Shown: positions 14,635 to 24,004, numbered from the stretch's first letter. The stretch is DNA of 38,220 nucleotides from Thermomonospora echinospora (GCF_900108175.1 NZ_FNVO01000039.1:1-38220), one strand, 5' to 3'. Notes: a model not told the origin generated them from the letters alone. Numbers and translations are program-made.

Positions 14635-17201
14635 CGGGCCCTCCCCGACTCGTCCAGGGGCCGCGGGGGCGCCGGCAGGGCGGCCGGCGGCAGCGCGAAG
14701 ACCATGGTGAGACCGCCGCCGGGGGTGTCCTCGGCGTGCAGGGAGCCGCCCATGGCCTCGGTGAAACCGCGGGCGACGGCCAGGCCCAGCCCCACCCCGG
14801 TGCCCTGCGGGGCATCGCCGAGCCGCTGGAACGGGGCGAAGATCTGCTGTTTCTGTGCGTCGGGCACCCCGGGCCCGCGATCGGCCACCCGGATCTCGAT
14901 CCGGTCCGGCTCCCGGCCGAAGCGCAGTTCACCGGCCGACACCAGCACGGTGTCGCGGCTGTGCCGGACGGCGTTCTCCACCACGTTGGCCAGCGCCCGC
15001 TCCAGCAGGCCCGGGTCGGCGGCGACCGGCGGGAGCGTCTCGGGCACGTCCACCTCGATCCGGGCCGCCTGCACCGCCTGCAACGCCTGCGGCACCACCT
15101 GGTCGAGGGCGACCGGGCGGATCAGCGGGGACAGCACCCCGGTCTGCAGCCGGCTCATGTCCAGCAGGTTGCCGATAAGCACGTCGAGACGGTCGGCCGA
15201 CTCCTCGATGGTGGCCAGCAGCTCGGCCTCGTCGGCGGGGTCCCAGGCCACGTCGGTCTGCCGCAGGCTGCTCACGCCGGCCTTGATCGAGGCCAGCGGG
15301 GTGCGCAGGTCGTGGGAGACCGCGGCCAGCAGCGCGGTGCGGATCTTGTTGCCCTCGGCCAGCCGGCGGGCCTGGGCCGCCTCCTCGGCCAGCCGCCGCC
15401 ACTCCAGCACCGCGGCGGCCTGCGAGGCGAAGGCTGCCAGCACCCGCCGGTCGGCGGCGGGCAGCACCCGCCCGCGCAGCGCGAGCACCGTCTCGCCCCG
15501 CCCGTCCCGGTCGTCGCCCTCGCGCACCTGGGCCCGGACCTCGGCCTGGTCCGGGTCGGTGCACGGGTCGGGCCCGGTGGCGCCCAGCACGGTCCAGCCG
15601 GCGCCGCGGCTCTCCAGCAGCGTGACCGAGCTCATCGCGAAGGTCTCCCGGACCCGTTCCAGCAGGGCGGGCAGCGCCTTCTCCCCGCGCAGCACGCTGG
15701 TGGCCAGCATGCTCAGCGTCGTGGCCTCGGCGCTGCTGCGCGCCGCCTGCCCGGTGCGGCGGGCGGCCAGGTCGACCACCGACGACACCGCCACCGCCAC
15801 CGCGATGGAGATCGCCAGCGCGACGGCATTCTCGAAGCCGGCGATGGTGAGGGCGTGCAGCGGTGGGGTGAAGAACCAGTTCGCCAGCAGGCTGCCCAGC
15901 ACGGCCGCGGCCACCGCCGGCCACAGCCCGCCCACCAGCGCGACCCCGACGGTCAGCGCCAGGTACAACAGGATATGGGTGACCAGGCCGAACAGGCCGC
16001 GGGCGTTGACCAGCAGGACGGTCAGCAGCGGCGGCGCCACGACCGCCAGCGCCCATCCGATGATCTGCCGGCGGCGGCTCAGCGCGGAGCCCGCCATGCG
16101 GGCGATCCCCCGGCCGCTGCCGACGTGCTCGTGGGTGACGATGTGCACGTCGAGGTCGTCGGCCTCCCTGGCCACGACGCCGCCCACCCCGGGCCCGAGC
16201 ATCCACTGCCAGCCGCGCCGGCGGCTCGAACCCAGCACGAGCTGGGTGGCGTTGACACCGCGGGCGAACTCCAGCAGCGCCGTCGCGACGTCATCGCCCA
16301 GCACCTGGTGGTACGTGCCGCCCAGGCTCTCCACCAGCGCCTGCTGGCGGGCCGGCGCCCGCGGGGAGCCGTCGGTGAGCCCGTCGCTGCGCACCACCCG
16401 CACCGCCATCAGGTCGGCGTGCCCGGCGCGGGCCGCCATGCGGCCGGCCCGCCGGATGAGCGTGTCGCCCTCCGGCCCCCCGGTCAGCGCCACCACGATC
16501 CGTTCGCGCGCCTCCCACGGCTCGGTGATGCCGTGCTGGTCGCGGTAGCGGGCCAGGCCCTCGTCCACCCGGTCGGCCACCCACAGCAGCGCCAGCTCGC
16601 GTAGCGCGGTCAGGTTGCCGACCCGGAAGTAGTTGGCCAGCGCCGCGTCGATGTTCTCGCGCGCGTAGACGTTGCCGTGCGCCAGCCGGCGGCGCAGCGC
16701 CTCGGGGGTCATGTCGACCAGCTCGATCTGCTCGGCCCGGCGCAGCACCGCGTCCGGCACGGTCTCCCGCTGCGCCACCCCGGTGATGCTCTCCACCACG
16801 TCGTTCAGCGACTCCAGGTGCTGGACGTTGACGGTGGAGATCACGTTGATGCCCGCCGCCAGCAGTTCCTCGACGTCCTGCCAGCGCTTGGCATTGCGGC
16901 TGCCCGGGACGTTGGTGTGCGCGAGTTCGTCGATCAGCGCCACCTCGGGCTCACGGGCCAGCACCGCGTCCACGTCCATCTCGGTGAACTCCGCGCCCCG
17001 GTAGACCGTCCGGCGGCGAGGGACGACCTCCAGGTCGCCGATCTGATCGGCGGTCCGGGGACGTCCGTGCGTCTCGACCAGGCCGATGACCACGTCGGTG
17101 CCGCGCCCGGCCCGCCGGCGTCCCTCGTCGAGCATGGCGTAGGTCTTGCCGACCCCGGGCGCCGCGCCGAGATAGACGCGCAACGTGCCCCGCGTGCTCA
17201 T
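14631..17201 (-). CDS. kdpD: Sensor histidine kinase KdpD
   Basis: An 856-aa full-length KdpD. The order is the KdpD N-terminal domain with Walker A (YLGAAPGVGKT, about residues 10-20) and DELAHTNVPGSRNAKRWQDVEELL, a universal-stress-like domain (ending GSSRRRGWQWMLGPGVG), four membrane segments, a GAF-like region, the dimerisation domain with His630 (AVSHDLRTPLASIKAG) and the ATPase domain (NVVENAVRHS, DRGPGVP, GTGVGLGLA). It senses K+ or turgor and phosphorylates KdpE. ATG 17201 gives the usual MSTRGTLRVYLG start; GTG 17213 is an in-frame alternative. No kdpFABC genes are in the window. Confidence 0.9.
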   Translation of the reverse strand: MSTRGTLRVYLGAAPGVGKTYAMLDEGRRRAGRGTDVVIGLVETHGRPRTADQIGDLEVVPRRRTVYRGAEFTEMDVDAVLAREPEVALIDELAHTNVPGSRNAKRWQDVEELLAAGINVISTVNVQHLESLNDVVESITGVAQRETVPDAVLRRAEQIELVDMTPEALRRRLAHGNVYARENIDAALANYFRVGNLTALRELALLWVADRVDEGLARYRDQHGITEPWEARERIVVALTGGPEGDTLIRRAGRMAARAGHADLMAVRVVRSDGLTDGSPRAPARQQALVESLGGTYHQVLGDDVATALLEFARGVNATQLVLGSSRRRGWQWMLGPGVGGVVAREADDLDVHIVTHEHVGSGRGIARMAGSALSRRRQIIGWALAVVAPPLLTVLLVNARGLFGLVTHILLYLALTVGVALVGGLWPAVAAAVLGSLLANWFFTPPLHALTIAGFENAVALAISIAVAVAVSSVVDLAARRTGQAARSSAEATTLSMLATSVLRGEKALPALLERVRETFAMSSVTLLESRGAGWTVLGATGPDPCTDPDQAEVRAQVREGDDRDGRGETVLALRGRVLPAADRRVLAAFASQAAAVLEWRRLAEEAAQARRLAEGNKIRTALLAAVSHDLRTPLASIKAGVSSLRQTDVAWDPADEAELLATIEESADRLDVLIGNLLDMSRLQTGVLSPLIRPVALDQVVPQALQAVQAARIEVDVPETLPPVAADPGLLERALANVVENAVRHSRDTVLVSAGELRFGREPDRIEIRVADRGPGVPDAQKQQIFAPFQRLGDAPQGTGVGLGLAVARGFTEAMGGSLHAEDTPGGGLTMVFALPPAALPAPPRPLDESGRAR

Positions 17202-17309
17202 ACCAGGACTCACCCCCCGCCGGGAAGCATCCCCTGTTCCCGTCCTGGCGAAATCTAACGGAGAGCGTAGATCGCCCCAGATCGCCAGGGGCCGGCAAGG
17301 AGGTGAATT

Positions 17310-17330
17310 GACGTTTTCTTAACGCCGTCA
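17310..17330 (-). promoter_or_regulatory. KdpE-like motif upstream of kdpD
   Basis: TTCTTAACGC (17316-17325) repeats the motif found in tandem upstream of kimA. It lies about 115 nt before kdpD, near where its promoter should be. Shared control of kimA and kdpDE by KdpE is inferred. Confidence 0.4.
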
Positions 17331-17372
17331 CGCCACGGGCAGGCCCCTGCCTCTCCAGTGGCAGCCAGGAGG

Positions 17373-17409
17373 AAACGCCCTGCTCCCGGTTCGTCCGGGG
17401 GGCAGGGCG
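17373..17409 (-). terminator. Terminator of the liv/acyl-CoA ligase operon
   Basis: CGCCCTGC (17376-17383) pairs with GCAGGGCG (17402-17409), with a second inner pairing CCCGG/CCGGG. On the minus strand the stem is followed by TTT. It lies just after the ligase gene and before kdpD. Confidence 0.65.
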
Positions 17410-17453
17410 TGGAACGGTGAGGACGTCTCAGGCGGACGCGGACGGGCCGGCCG

Positions 17454-19205
17454 TCATGGGTTCGCTTCGTGCTCCTCTTCAAGCAGCCGCTTCATCACCT
17501 TGCCCGTCTCGTTGTAGGGCAGCGCGTCGCGGAACTCGACATACGCGGGGACCTTGAAAGCCGCGAGCGTCTCGCCCGCCCATGCCCTGACCTCCTCCAC
17601 GGTGAGCCGGCTCCCCTTCTCCGGGACGACGAACGCCTTCACCTCCTGGCCGAGGATCCGGTGCGGGACCCCGATGACGCACGCCTCGGCGATCCCGGGG
17701 TGCTCGACCAGCCGATGCTCGATCTCGATGGGGTAGATGTTCTCCCCGCCGCGCAGAATCAGGTCGCGTATCCGGCTCTCCAGGTAAAGACGGCCGTCGG
17801 TGATGCGCCCGTAGTCCCCCGTCCGGTACCAGCGGCCGGGGGCCAGCACGGCCTCGGTGGCCTCGGGGTTGCGCCAGTAGCCGAGGAAGACGCCGGGGCC
17901 CTGGATGTGGATCTCCCCGATCTCCCCTTCGGGCAGCGGCTCGCCGTCGAGGCCGCGCACCTGCACCCTGGTACAGGGGATCGCCGGCCCCACCGAGTCG
18001 GGGTGCTCCTCCAGCAACGAGCCGTTGATGAGGGTGCCGGTGCCCAGGGTCTCGGTCATCCCGTAGCCGTTGCCCAGTTGCACGCCGGGCATCCTCCGCT
18101 GGATGGAGCGCATCAGCTCCGGCGCGAAGACCGCGCCGCCGCTGCCGGCCAGGGTGACCTGATCGGTGCGGTACCGGTCGAAGTCGGGGTGGTCGAGCAG
18201 CCGCCAGTAGTGGGTGGGTACCCCGCTCCACTGCGTGATCAGGTGCTCGTCGGTGAGTTTGAGCACCCGTTCGGCCTCCCACCGCCCGGGGCCCGGGAAG
18301 ACCACCTTGAGGCCGACGGCCGGCGCGACGGCGATGGTGACCCCCGCGCCGGACACGTGGAACAGCGGGCTGACGCACAGCGACGCGCGCTGGACGTCGG
18401 GGGGCTGCTGCCGGTAGCGCCCCGCGTCCCGCACCGCGTTCACCGCACCGCCGAGCGAGCCGTGCATGGTGAAGTACACGAAGTTGCGGTGGGAGATCGT
18501 CGCTCCCTTGGGCCTGCCCGTGGTCCCGCTGGTGAACATGATCGCAGCGGGGTCGTCCTCGTGCAGTTCCACCCGGGGCAGCGCGGTGGGCGGCTGTTCC
18601 AGGGAGAGCGCCGCCCGGTGCAGCTCCTTCAGTGCGACGACCGGGGTCCCGGTCCGCCGGACCCACGGGGCGCCGGACACCCGCTCCAGAGGCGTGCCGG
18701 AGCCCAGGACGACGACGGGCTCGGTGAGTTCGACCCCGTAGTCCATCTCCGCGGCGGTCCACCAGCCGTTGAGGCCGACGAGGATCGCCCCCAGCGACAA
18801 GGTGGCCCAGTAGGCGAGAACGTACTCCCTGGCGTTGGGGGCGGCGACGGCGACCCGGTCGCCCTTGCCCACCCCGTGGCGCTCGGCGAGCACCCGGGCG
18901 TAGGCGGCGACCAGGTCGTGTGTCCGCGCGAAGGTCAACGTCTCCTTCTCCGGACCGTCGAACACCAGATAGGGCAGGTCGGGCATGGTCTCGCGGGCCC
19001 GGACGAGCAGTGCCGGAAGATGCGGCGGCCGGTGCGCGAACACTTCGAGGGGCGTGCCGAGGACATCCTCGACGGTCCGTTCGAAGGGGGCGCCCGGTCC
19101 GCACAGGGTCCTGCGGAGATCCTCGTCCATCAGGTGGTCGCCGGGCCAGGTCAGGGTCACGGGAACGGTGGCGTCCCGGTCGTGGAAGTCATGCAGGGCG
19201 GTCAC
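17454..19205 (-). CDS. Acyl-CoA/aryl-CoA ligase (ANL superfamily)
   Basis: A 583-aa AMP-dependent ligase. Visible motifs are the P-loop IMFTSGTTGRPKGATISHRN, GYGMTE, YRTGDYGRI, the hinge region RIRDLILRGGENIYPIEIE, and the catalytic Lys in NETGKVMKR near the C-terminus. It activates a carboxylic acid with ATP to an acyl-adenylate and then an acyl-CoA. GTG 19205 is chosen for GGAGG six nt upstream; the frame stays open far upstream without coding meaning. It is the last gene of the operon that starts with livG, so it probably activates the acid that the transporter imports. The substrate (fatty, aryl or steroid side-chain acid) cannot be read from the sequence. Confidence 0.85.
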   Translation of the reverse strand: MTALHDFHDRDATVPVTLTWPGDHLMDEDLRRTLCGPGAPFERTVEDVLGTPLEVFAHRPPHLPALLVRARETMPDLPYLVFDGPEKETLTFARTHDLVAAYARVLAERHGVGKGDRVAVAAPNAREYVLAYWATLSLGAILVGLNGWWTAAEMDYGVELTEPVVVLGSGTPLERVSGAPWVRRTGTPVVALKELHRAALSLEQPPTALPRVELHEDDPAAIMFTSGTTGRPKGATISHRNFVYFTMHGSLGGAVNAVRDAGRYRQQPPDVQRASLCVSPLFHVSGAGVTIAVAPAVGLKVVFPGPGRWEAERVLKLTDEHLITQWSGVPTHYWRLLDHPDFDRYRTDQVTLAGSGGAVFAPELMRSIQRRMPGVQLGNGYGMTETLGTGTLINGSLLEEHPDSVGPAIPCTRVQVRGLDGEPLPEGEIGEIHIQGPGVFLGYWRNPEATEAVLAPGRWYRTGDYGRITDGRLYLESRIRDLILRGGENIYPIEIEHRLVEHPGIAEACVIGVPHRILGQEVKAFVVPEKGSRLTVEEVRAWAGETLAAFKVPAYVEFRDALPYNETGKVMKRLLEEEHEANP

Positions 19206-19253
19206 GGTGTCCTCCGGCGGTGGAAGGAAGGAACAGGGAGATCCGGTCCGGTA

Positions 19254-19283
19254 CCGGGACGGGCTCCGCGCGGCCCGTCCCGG
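19254..19283 (-). terminator. Intercistronic stem-loop between binding protein and ligase genes
   Basis: A perfect 11-bp stem CCGGGACGGGC / GCCCGTCCCGG with an 8-nt loop follows the binding-protein stop. There is no T-tract. It may partly terminate or protect the upstream message, giving more binding protein than ligase. Confidence 0.45.
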
Positions 19284-19294
19284 CACCGGCTCGG

Positions 19295-20605
19295 TCAGGA
19301 GACCGGCTCGTACTTCACCTGGCCGTCGATGTCGATCACCTCGCCGAGCGGGACGAGGCGCCCCTTGGCCGCGTCGAAGCGGTTGAGCTGCATTCCCTCG
19401 AACAGGTGCGGGTCGTCGGGCGTGGTGTGGATCTTGATGCCCGGGAGGGTGAAGGAGGGGCCGGTGTAGTCGATGCTGCGGGCCGACTCCATCACCCCGA
19501 CGCGGTCCATGGTCGTGGCGTGCCGCACCGTCCAGTCGAGCAGGCGGCCCTGGAACCAGCCCTGCGACGCCGAGAGCGGGTCGATCTTGTCGGCGCCGGG
19601 CGTCTTGCGGAACCACTGCATGTAGAGCTGGAACTCCTCGTTCCCGGCGGCGACCTCGGGGTTGGCGAAGTCCGGTCCGGTGCCGCCGGTGATCAGCCGG
19701 TCCCCGGCGCCGGGCTGCAACCGCCTGAGCAGCGTCACCGGCAGTTGCGCGACCTGGATCACCTCCGGTCGCCAGCCGGAGGCGTGCACGTGGTTGAGCG
19801 CCTGCAGCCCGGTCAGGCCGGAGGCGACGTTGAAGTAGAGGTCGGCCTTCGTCGCCGCGAGCGTGGTGATCTGGTTCTTGACGTCGGGTTCGCCCGCCTC
19901 GAACGTCTGGGTCGCGACCACCTTGACCCCCGAGCCGGCGATGGCCTGTTCGAAGCCCTGGAGGTAGGCCCTGCCGAGGTCGTCGTCCTGCTCCAGCACC
20001 GCCACGGTGGCGTTGGGATGCTTGTCCCGCACGTACTGGCCGAGGATGCGTCCCTCGGTGGCGTAGCTGATGGACCCGGCGATCGCCCACGGGTACTTGG
20101 GGTTGGCCAGCTCCGGCGCCCCGGTGGTCGCGAACAGCGACGGGACGCACTGCTGGGCGATGATGGGACGCGCCGCGAGGTTGCCGGCGGTGCCGAACTG
20201 GCCCAGCAGAGCGAAGACCTTGTCCCTGTTGACCAGCTGGTCGACGTTGGCCTTGGCCTTCGTGGCCGTGTAGGCGTCGTCCTTGTAGACCAGCTCGACC
20301 TTGCGCTTCCTGCCGTCCGGGCCCTGGATCCCGCCCTGGGAGTTGACGTAGGCGAAGTACGCCTGCATCCCGTAGAGCTGGCCGCCCACCGAGACGTACG
20401 GTCCGGACAGCGGCTGGGACAGGCCCAGCTTGATCGTGGTGTCCGTGAGGCCGGTGGTGCCGTTGTCGGGGCAGCCTCGGGCCAGCCCGGAGCCCTGGCC
20501 CGAGGCGTTCGAGGAGTCGCTGACGGCGCTGCCGCCGCAGGCCGTGGTGAGAAGGCCGGCGGCGCCGAGCGCCGCCGCGAGCATAAGTTTCGGCCGAGGG
20601 GTCAC
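19295..20605 (-). CDS. ABC transporter substrate-binding lipoprotein (Liv/HAAT family)
   Basis: A 436-aa periplasmic-binding-protein-like lipoprotein. The signal peptide ends in a lipobox (LLTTACGG, Cys23) and a Ser/Gly-rich tether follows. The mature part is a type I Leu/Ile/Val-binding fold: TIKLGLSQPLSGPYVSVGGQ, VNSQGGIQG, VELVYKDDAYTATKAKANVDQLV. GTG 20605 has AGGAG upstream and lies 9 nt after livM. Homologues bind branched-chain amino acids, aromatic acids, amides or other carboxylates; the link with a CoA ligase points to a carboxylic acid rather than an amino acid, which is inference. Confidence 0.85.
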   Translation of the reverse strand: MTPRPKLMLAAALGAAGLLTTACGGSAVSDSSNASGQGSGLARGCPDNGTTGLTDTTIKLGLSQPLSGPYVSVGGQLYGMQAYFAYVNSQGGIQGPDGRKRKVELVYKDDAYTATKAKANVDQLVNRDKVFALLGQFGTAGNLAARPIIAQQCVPSLFATTGAPELANPKYPWAIAGSISYATEGRILGQYVRDKHPNATVAVLEQDDDLGRAYLQGFEQAIAGSGVKVVATQTFEAGEPDVKNQITTLAATKADLYFNVASGLTGLQALNHVHASGWRPEVIQVAQLPVTLLRRLQPGAGDRLITGGTGPDFANPEVAAGNEEFQLYMQWFRKTPGADKIDPLSASQGWFQGRLLDWTVRHATTMDRVGVMESARSIDYTGPSFTLPGIKIHTTPDDPHLFEGMQLNRFDAAKGRLVPLGEVIDIDGQVKYEPVS

Positions 20606-20614
20606 GGGGTGCTC

Positions 20615-21640
20615 CTAGGGGTGGGAGGTGGAGGAGGTGAGCCGGGGGGTGCTGGGCGGTGCCTGCCCGGGCTCGTCGGGGGACCGCCGGGACGCCGCGA
20701 ACCGCGCGGAGAGCTGGGCGAGTCCGCCCGCCGCTCCACCGGGCAGGAAGTAGACGACGAGGATGAGGATCAGTCCGTAGAGCGCCGGGGTGAGCACGGG
20801 ATCGATGCCGGTCCCGTTGACCGCCTCGGGTATGTAGTGCAGGAAGACCGCGCCGATCACGGGCCCGGCGAGGGTGCCGGAGCCGCCGATGGCCATGCCG
20901 AGGAGCAGGTTGATCGAGACCAGGACGGTGAAGTCGCTGGGGCTGACGAACTGGTTGGCGACGGTGAACATCCATCCCGCCAGACCCGCCATGCCCGCGC
21001 TCACCGCGAAGACCGCGATCTTCGTGGCGGCGACGTTCACGCCCGCGGTGTGGGCGGCGATCGGCTGGTCGCGGATGGCGATGACGGCCCGGCCGACCCG
21101 GCTGGCCCGGAAGTTGCGCACCAGCCAGAACACCAGCGCGGCCAGGGCCAGCAGCACCCAGTACCGCCATGCCACGTCCGAGACGTTCAGGAACGCCGGG
21201 GCCGCGAGCGGCTCGTCGACGGGCATGCCCTGGGTCCCGCCGGTCTCCTCGGTGAAGCGGATCGGCAGTTGCGGGAACACCATGCCCAGGCCGAGCGTCA
21301 CCAGGGCCAGGTTCATGCCGCGGATCCGCAGCGCGGGCACTCCGGCCAGCGCGCCGACGAGCGCGGCGACCAGGATGGAGGCGGGCAGCGCGGCCCAGTA
21401 GGACCAGCCGTGGCTCTGTACCGCCAGGGCGGTGAAGTAGGCCGCGATGCCCATGAAGGCGCTGTGGCCGATCGACGCCTGGCCGTTGAAGCCGGTCAGC
21501 ACGTTGAGGCTCATCACCGCGACGGACAGGTAGACGACCTTCTGGAACGCGGAGATCTCGACGGTGCCGACGACGAAGGGGGCCAGGGCGAGCAGGCACA
21601 GCAGCCCCGCCCACAGGGCCCGGGTCACGTTCTTGTTCAC
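20615..21640 (-). CDS. livM: Branched-chain-type ABC transporter permease LivM
   Basis: A 341-aa membrane permease with about nine to ten hydrophobic segments. Typical LivM sequence is present: LNVLTGFNGQASIGHSAFMGIAAY, LRIRGMNLALVTLG, ASRVGRAVIAIRDQPIAAHTAGVNVAATKIAVFAVSAGMAGLAG and LLGMAIGGSGTLAGPVIGA. GTG 21640 overlaps the livH stop (GTGA). The last 40 residues are a Pro/Ser-rich tail beyond the usual family end. It pairs with LivH to form the membrane channel. Confidence 0.88.
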   Translation of the reverse strand: MNKNVTRALWAGLLCLLALAPFVVGTVEISAFQKVVYLSVAVMSLNVLTGFNGQASIGHSAFMGIAAYFTALAVQSHGWSYWAALPASILVAALVGALAGVPALRIRGMNLALVTLGLGMVFPQLPIRFTEETGGTQGMPVDEPLAAPAFLNVSDVAWRYWVLLALAALVFWLVRNFRASRVGRAVIAIRDQPIAAHTAGVNVAATKIAVFAVSAGMAGLAGWMFTVANQFVSPSDFTVLVSINLLLGMAIGGSGTLAGPVIGAVFLHYIPEAVNGTGIDPVLTPALYGLILILVVYFLPGGAAGGLAQLSARFAASRRSPDEPGQAPPSTPRLTSSTSHP

Positions 21641-22530
21641 ACCCGCTCCACGGAGACTCGGCCGAACAGGCCCTGCGGTCTGACCAGCAGGACCATGAGG
21701 ATGAGGGCGAAGGCGGTGGCCAGTTGCAGCTGGGTGCCGACCGCCGGGACGTAGCCGCTGACCATCGCCTGGACCACGCCGACCATGACCCCGCCCACCA
21801 GCGCGCCGGGAGCGCTGTCGAATCCGCCCAGGACGGCGGCGGCGAAGCCGTACAGCAACAGGGTCTGCATCATGCCGGGGCTGACGAAGACGGCCGGGGC
21901 CACCAGCGCGCCGGCCAGCGCGCCGATCGCCGCGGACAGTCCCCAGCCGATCATCAGCATCCGGCTGACGTCGACGCCGAGCAGCCGGCTGGACTCGGGG
22001 TTCATGGACGCCCCGCGGATCGCCAGGCCCAGCCGGGTGCGGCCGAACAGCTCGCGCAGCGCCAGCGCCATCACCAGCAGCACCGCGATCACGCCGAGCT
22101 GGTGGTAGGAGACCGACACCCCGCCCAGGCGCAGCGCGCCCGAGGGGAACGGGGAAGCGAGCCGCTGGGTGTCGGCGGTGAAGATCCACGCGGCCAGCGC
22201 GTTGATCGCCAGGAACAGCCCGAGGGTGACGATCATCTGCCGGAGATGGTCGGCGGACTCGAACGGGCGGATGACGACGCGTTCGAGAGCGGCGCCGAAC
22301 AGGAAGCCGAAGATCACTCCTCCGGCGATGCCCGCCACGATGGGCAGCCCGAGGCCGAATTCGTGGTCCGCCAGCTTCCAGGTGATGAAGGTGCAGAACA
22401 TGGCCATCTCGCCCTGCGCGAAGTTGACCATGCCGGTGGCGCGGTAGATGAGGACGAGCGCGAGGGCGACGGCGCCGTAGAGCATCCCGTTGCCGATGCC
22501 GTCGATGAGGCGTTGCAGGAACAGTGCCAC
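21637..22530 (-). CDS. livH: Branched-chain-type ABC transporter permease LivH
   Basis: A 297-aa membrane permease. It begins LIDGIGNGMLYGAVALALVLIYRATGMVNFAQGEMAMF, the hallmark N-terminus of LivH, and contains LGLAIRGASMNPESSRLLGVDVSRM and GFAAAVLGGFDSAPGALVGG. GTG 22530 lies two nt after the livF stop. It forms the heterodimeric channel with LivM. Confidence 0.88.
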   Translation of the reverse strand: MALFLQRLIDGIGNGMLYGAVALALVLIYRATGMVNFAQGEMAMFCTFITWKLADHEFGLGLPIVAGIAGGVIFGFLFGAALERVVIRPFESADHLRQMIVTLGLFLAINALAAWIFTADTQRLASPFPSGALRLGGVSVSYHQLGVIAVLLVMALALRELFGRTRLGLAIRGASMNPESSRLLGVDVSRMLMIGWGLSAAIGALAGALVAPAVFVSPGMMQTLLLYGFAAAVLGGFDSAPGALVGGVMVGVVQAMVSGYVPAVGTQLQLATAFALILMVLLVRPQGLFGRVSVERV

Positions 22531-22532
22531 GG

Positions 22533-23243
22533 TCAGACCCCCAGATAGGCGCGGCGGACCGACGGGTTGCCCGCGAGCTGCGAGCCGGTGCCGGACAGGA
22601 CGATGTGGCCGGACTCCAGGACGTGGCCGTGGTGGGCGATGGTCAGCGCCGCCGCGGCGTTCTGCTCCACCAGCAGCATCGCCGTGCCGGACTCGGCGTT
22701 GACCCTGCGCAGTTCGGCGAACAGGTTGGCGGTGATCTGGGGTGCCAGTCCCATCGACGGCTCGTCGAGCAGCAGCAGCCGGGGGCGTGCCATCAGCGCC
22801 CGGGCGACGGTGAGCATCTGCTGCTCGCCTCCGCTGAGCCGTCCCGCGGCCCGGTCGCGCAGCGGGGTCAGCTGCGGGAACAGGCCGTAGGCCTGGTCGA
22901 GCGCGGCCGGCAGCTCGTTCCTGGGGAGCCGGAGCCCGCCCATCCGGAGGTTCTCGTCGACCGTCAGGTCCGTGAACGTGCCGCGCCCCTCGGGGGCGTG
23001 CCCCAGCCCGAGCCGGGCCCGGGCGTCCGCCTTCCTGCCCAGCAGCTCCGTGCCGGACAGCACGACGCTCCCCTGCGCGGGGATCAACCCGCTGAGCGCC
23101 CGCAGGGTGGTGGTCTTCCCCGCGCCGTTCGCGCCGAGGACGACCACGATCTCGCCCTCTCCGACGGTGAGGCCGACGTCCCGCAGGACCGTCAGCGAGC
23201 CGTAGCCCGCGGTCAGGCCGCGGACCTCCAGCACCGGGCTCAC
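22533..23243 (-). CDS. livF: ABC transporter ATP-binding protein LivF
   Basis: A 236-aa ATPase. It has Walker A LGANGAGKTTTLRALSG, the LivF-type switch region (GHAPEGRGTFTDLTVDENL), the signature LSGGEQQMLTVARALMARP, Walker B LLLLDEPSMGLAP and the switch His region LLVEQNAAAAL. GTG 23243 overlaps the livG stop as GTGA. It energises transport together with LivG. Confidence 0.88.
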   Translation of the reverse strand: MSPVLEVRGLTAGYGSLTVLRDVGLTVGEGEIVVVLGANGAGKTTTLRALSGLIPAQGSVVLSGTELLGRKADARARLGLGHAPEGRGTFTDLTVDENLRMGGLRLPRNELPAALDQAYGLFPQLTPLRDRAAGRLSGGEQQMLTVARALMARPRLLLLDEPSMGLAPQITANLFAELRRVNAESGTAMLLVEQNAAAALTIAHHGHVLESGHIVLSGTGSQLAGNPSVRRAYLGV

Positions 23244-24004
23244 GCTGCCTCCCCCAGGTAGGCGGCGATCACCTCGGGATCGCGCGAGACCTCCTCCGGG
23301 GTGCCCTCGCAGATGCGGCGGCCCAGGTTGAGCACCACGACCTTGTCGGAGATCGACATGACCATGCCCATGTGGTGCTCGACCAGCACGATCGAGATCC
23401 CCAGCTCCGCACGGATCCGCGCGATGAGGTCGCCGAGCTCGCCGACCTCGCCGTGCGGGAGCCCGGCGGCCGGCTCGTCCAGGAGCAGCAGCCGGGGGCG
23501 GGACATGAGGGCGCGGGCCAGCTCGACCCGTTTGAGGGTGCCGTAGGGAAGCCCTGAGGCCGGGTTGCCGGCGAGGGACTCCAGACCGGTCAGCGCGAGC
23601 ACCTCGTCCGCCTGAGCGCGCAGCGCCCGCTCCGCGCGGCGGTGGCGCGGCAGATGCAGTGCGCAGGCCAGCGGGCCCGGCCGTTCGTTCAGGTGCCCGC
23701 CCAGCAGCACGTTCTCCAGCACGGTCAGGCGAGGGAACAGCGCCAGGTTCTGGAAGGTCCGGGCGACGCCCTGGGCGGCCACCCGGTGTGCGGGGAGCCT
23801 GAGCAGGTCTCGCCCGTCGAAGACCACCCGTCCCGCCGAGGGCCGGTACAGGCCGGTGATGCAGTTGAACACGCTGCTCTTGCCCGCCCCGTTGGGGCCG
23901 ACCAATGCGCACAGCTCTCCCTCCGCCACCGCGAAGGAGAGCTTGTTCAACGCGCGTATGCCACCGAAGCTCAGCTCCAGCTCCTCCACGCTCAGCCGCG
24001 GCAT
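23240..24004 (-). CDS. livG: ABC transporter ATP-binding protein LivG
   Basis: A 254-aa ATPase. It has Walker A VGPNGAGKSSVFNCITG, Q-loop FQNLALFPRLTVLENV, a LivG-type signature (GLPYGTLKRVELARALMSRP), Walker B LLLLDEPAAGLPHGE and the His switch IVLVEHHMGMVMSISD. ATG 24004 places MPRLSVEELELSFGG at the N-terminus, as in the family; an upstream in-frame ATG at 24064 is possible. It is the first gene of the six-gene liv/ligase operon; promoter and operator lie at 24100-24128. Confidence 0.87.
   Translation of the reverse strand: MPRLSVEELELSFGGIRALNKLSFAVAEGELCALVGPNGAGKSSVFNCITGLYRPSAGRVVFDGRDLLRLPAHRVAAQGVARTFQNLALFPRLTVLENVLLGGHLNERPGPLACALHLPRHRRAERALRAQADEVLALTGLESLAGNPASGLPYGTLKRVELARALMSRPRLLLLDEPAAGLPHGEVGELGDLIARIRAELGISIVLVEHHMGMVMSISDKVVVLNLGRRICEGTPEEVSRDPEVIAAYLGEAA

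Noticed and set aside
14002-16548. Long plus-strand frames opposite kdpD/kdpE
   Set aside because: Low-complexity Ser/Arg/Ala composition typical of antisense GC-rich frames.
17454-21614. One very long minus-strand open frame covering ligase, binding protein and permease
   Set aside because: It is an artefact of high GC. Only the part from GTG 19205 has ligase sequence; upstream it is antisense or out-of-frame to the binding-protein and livM genes, which have their own starts and motifs.
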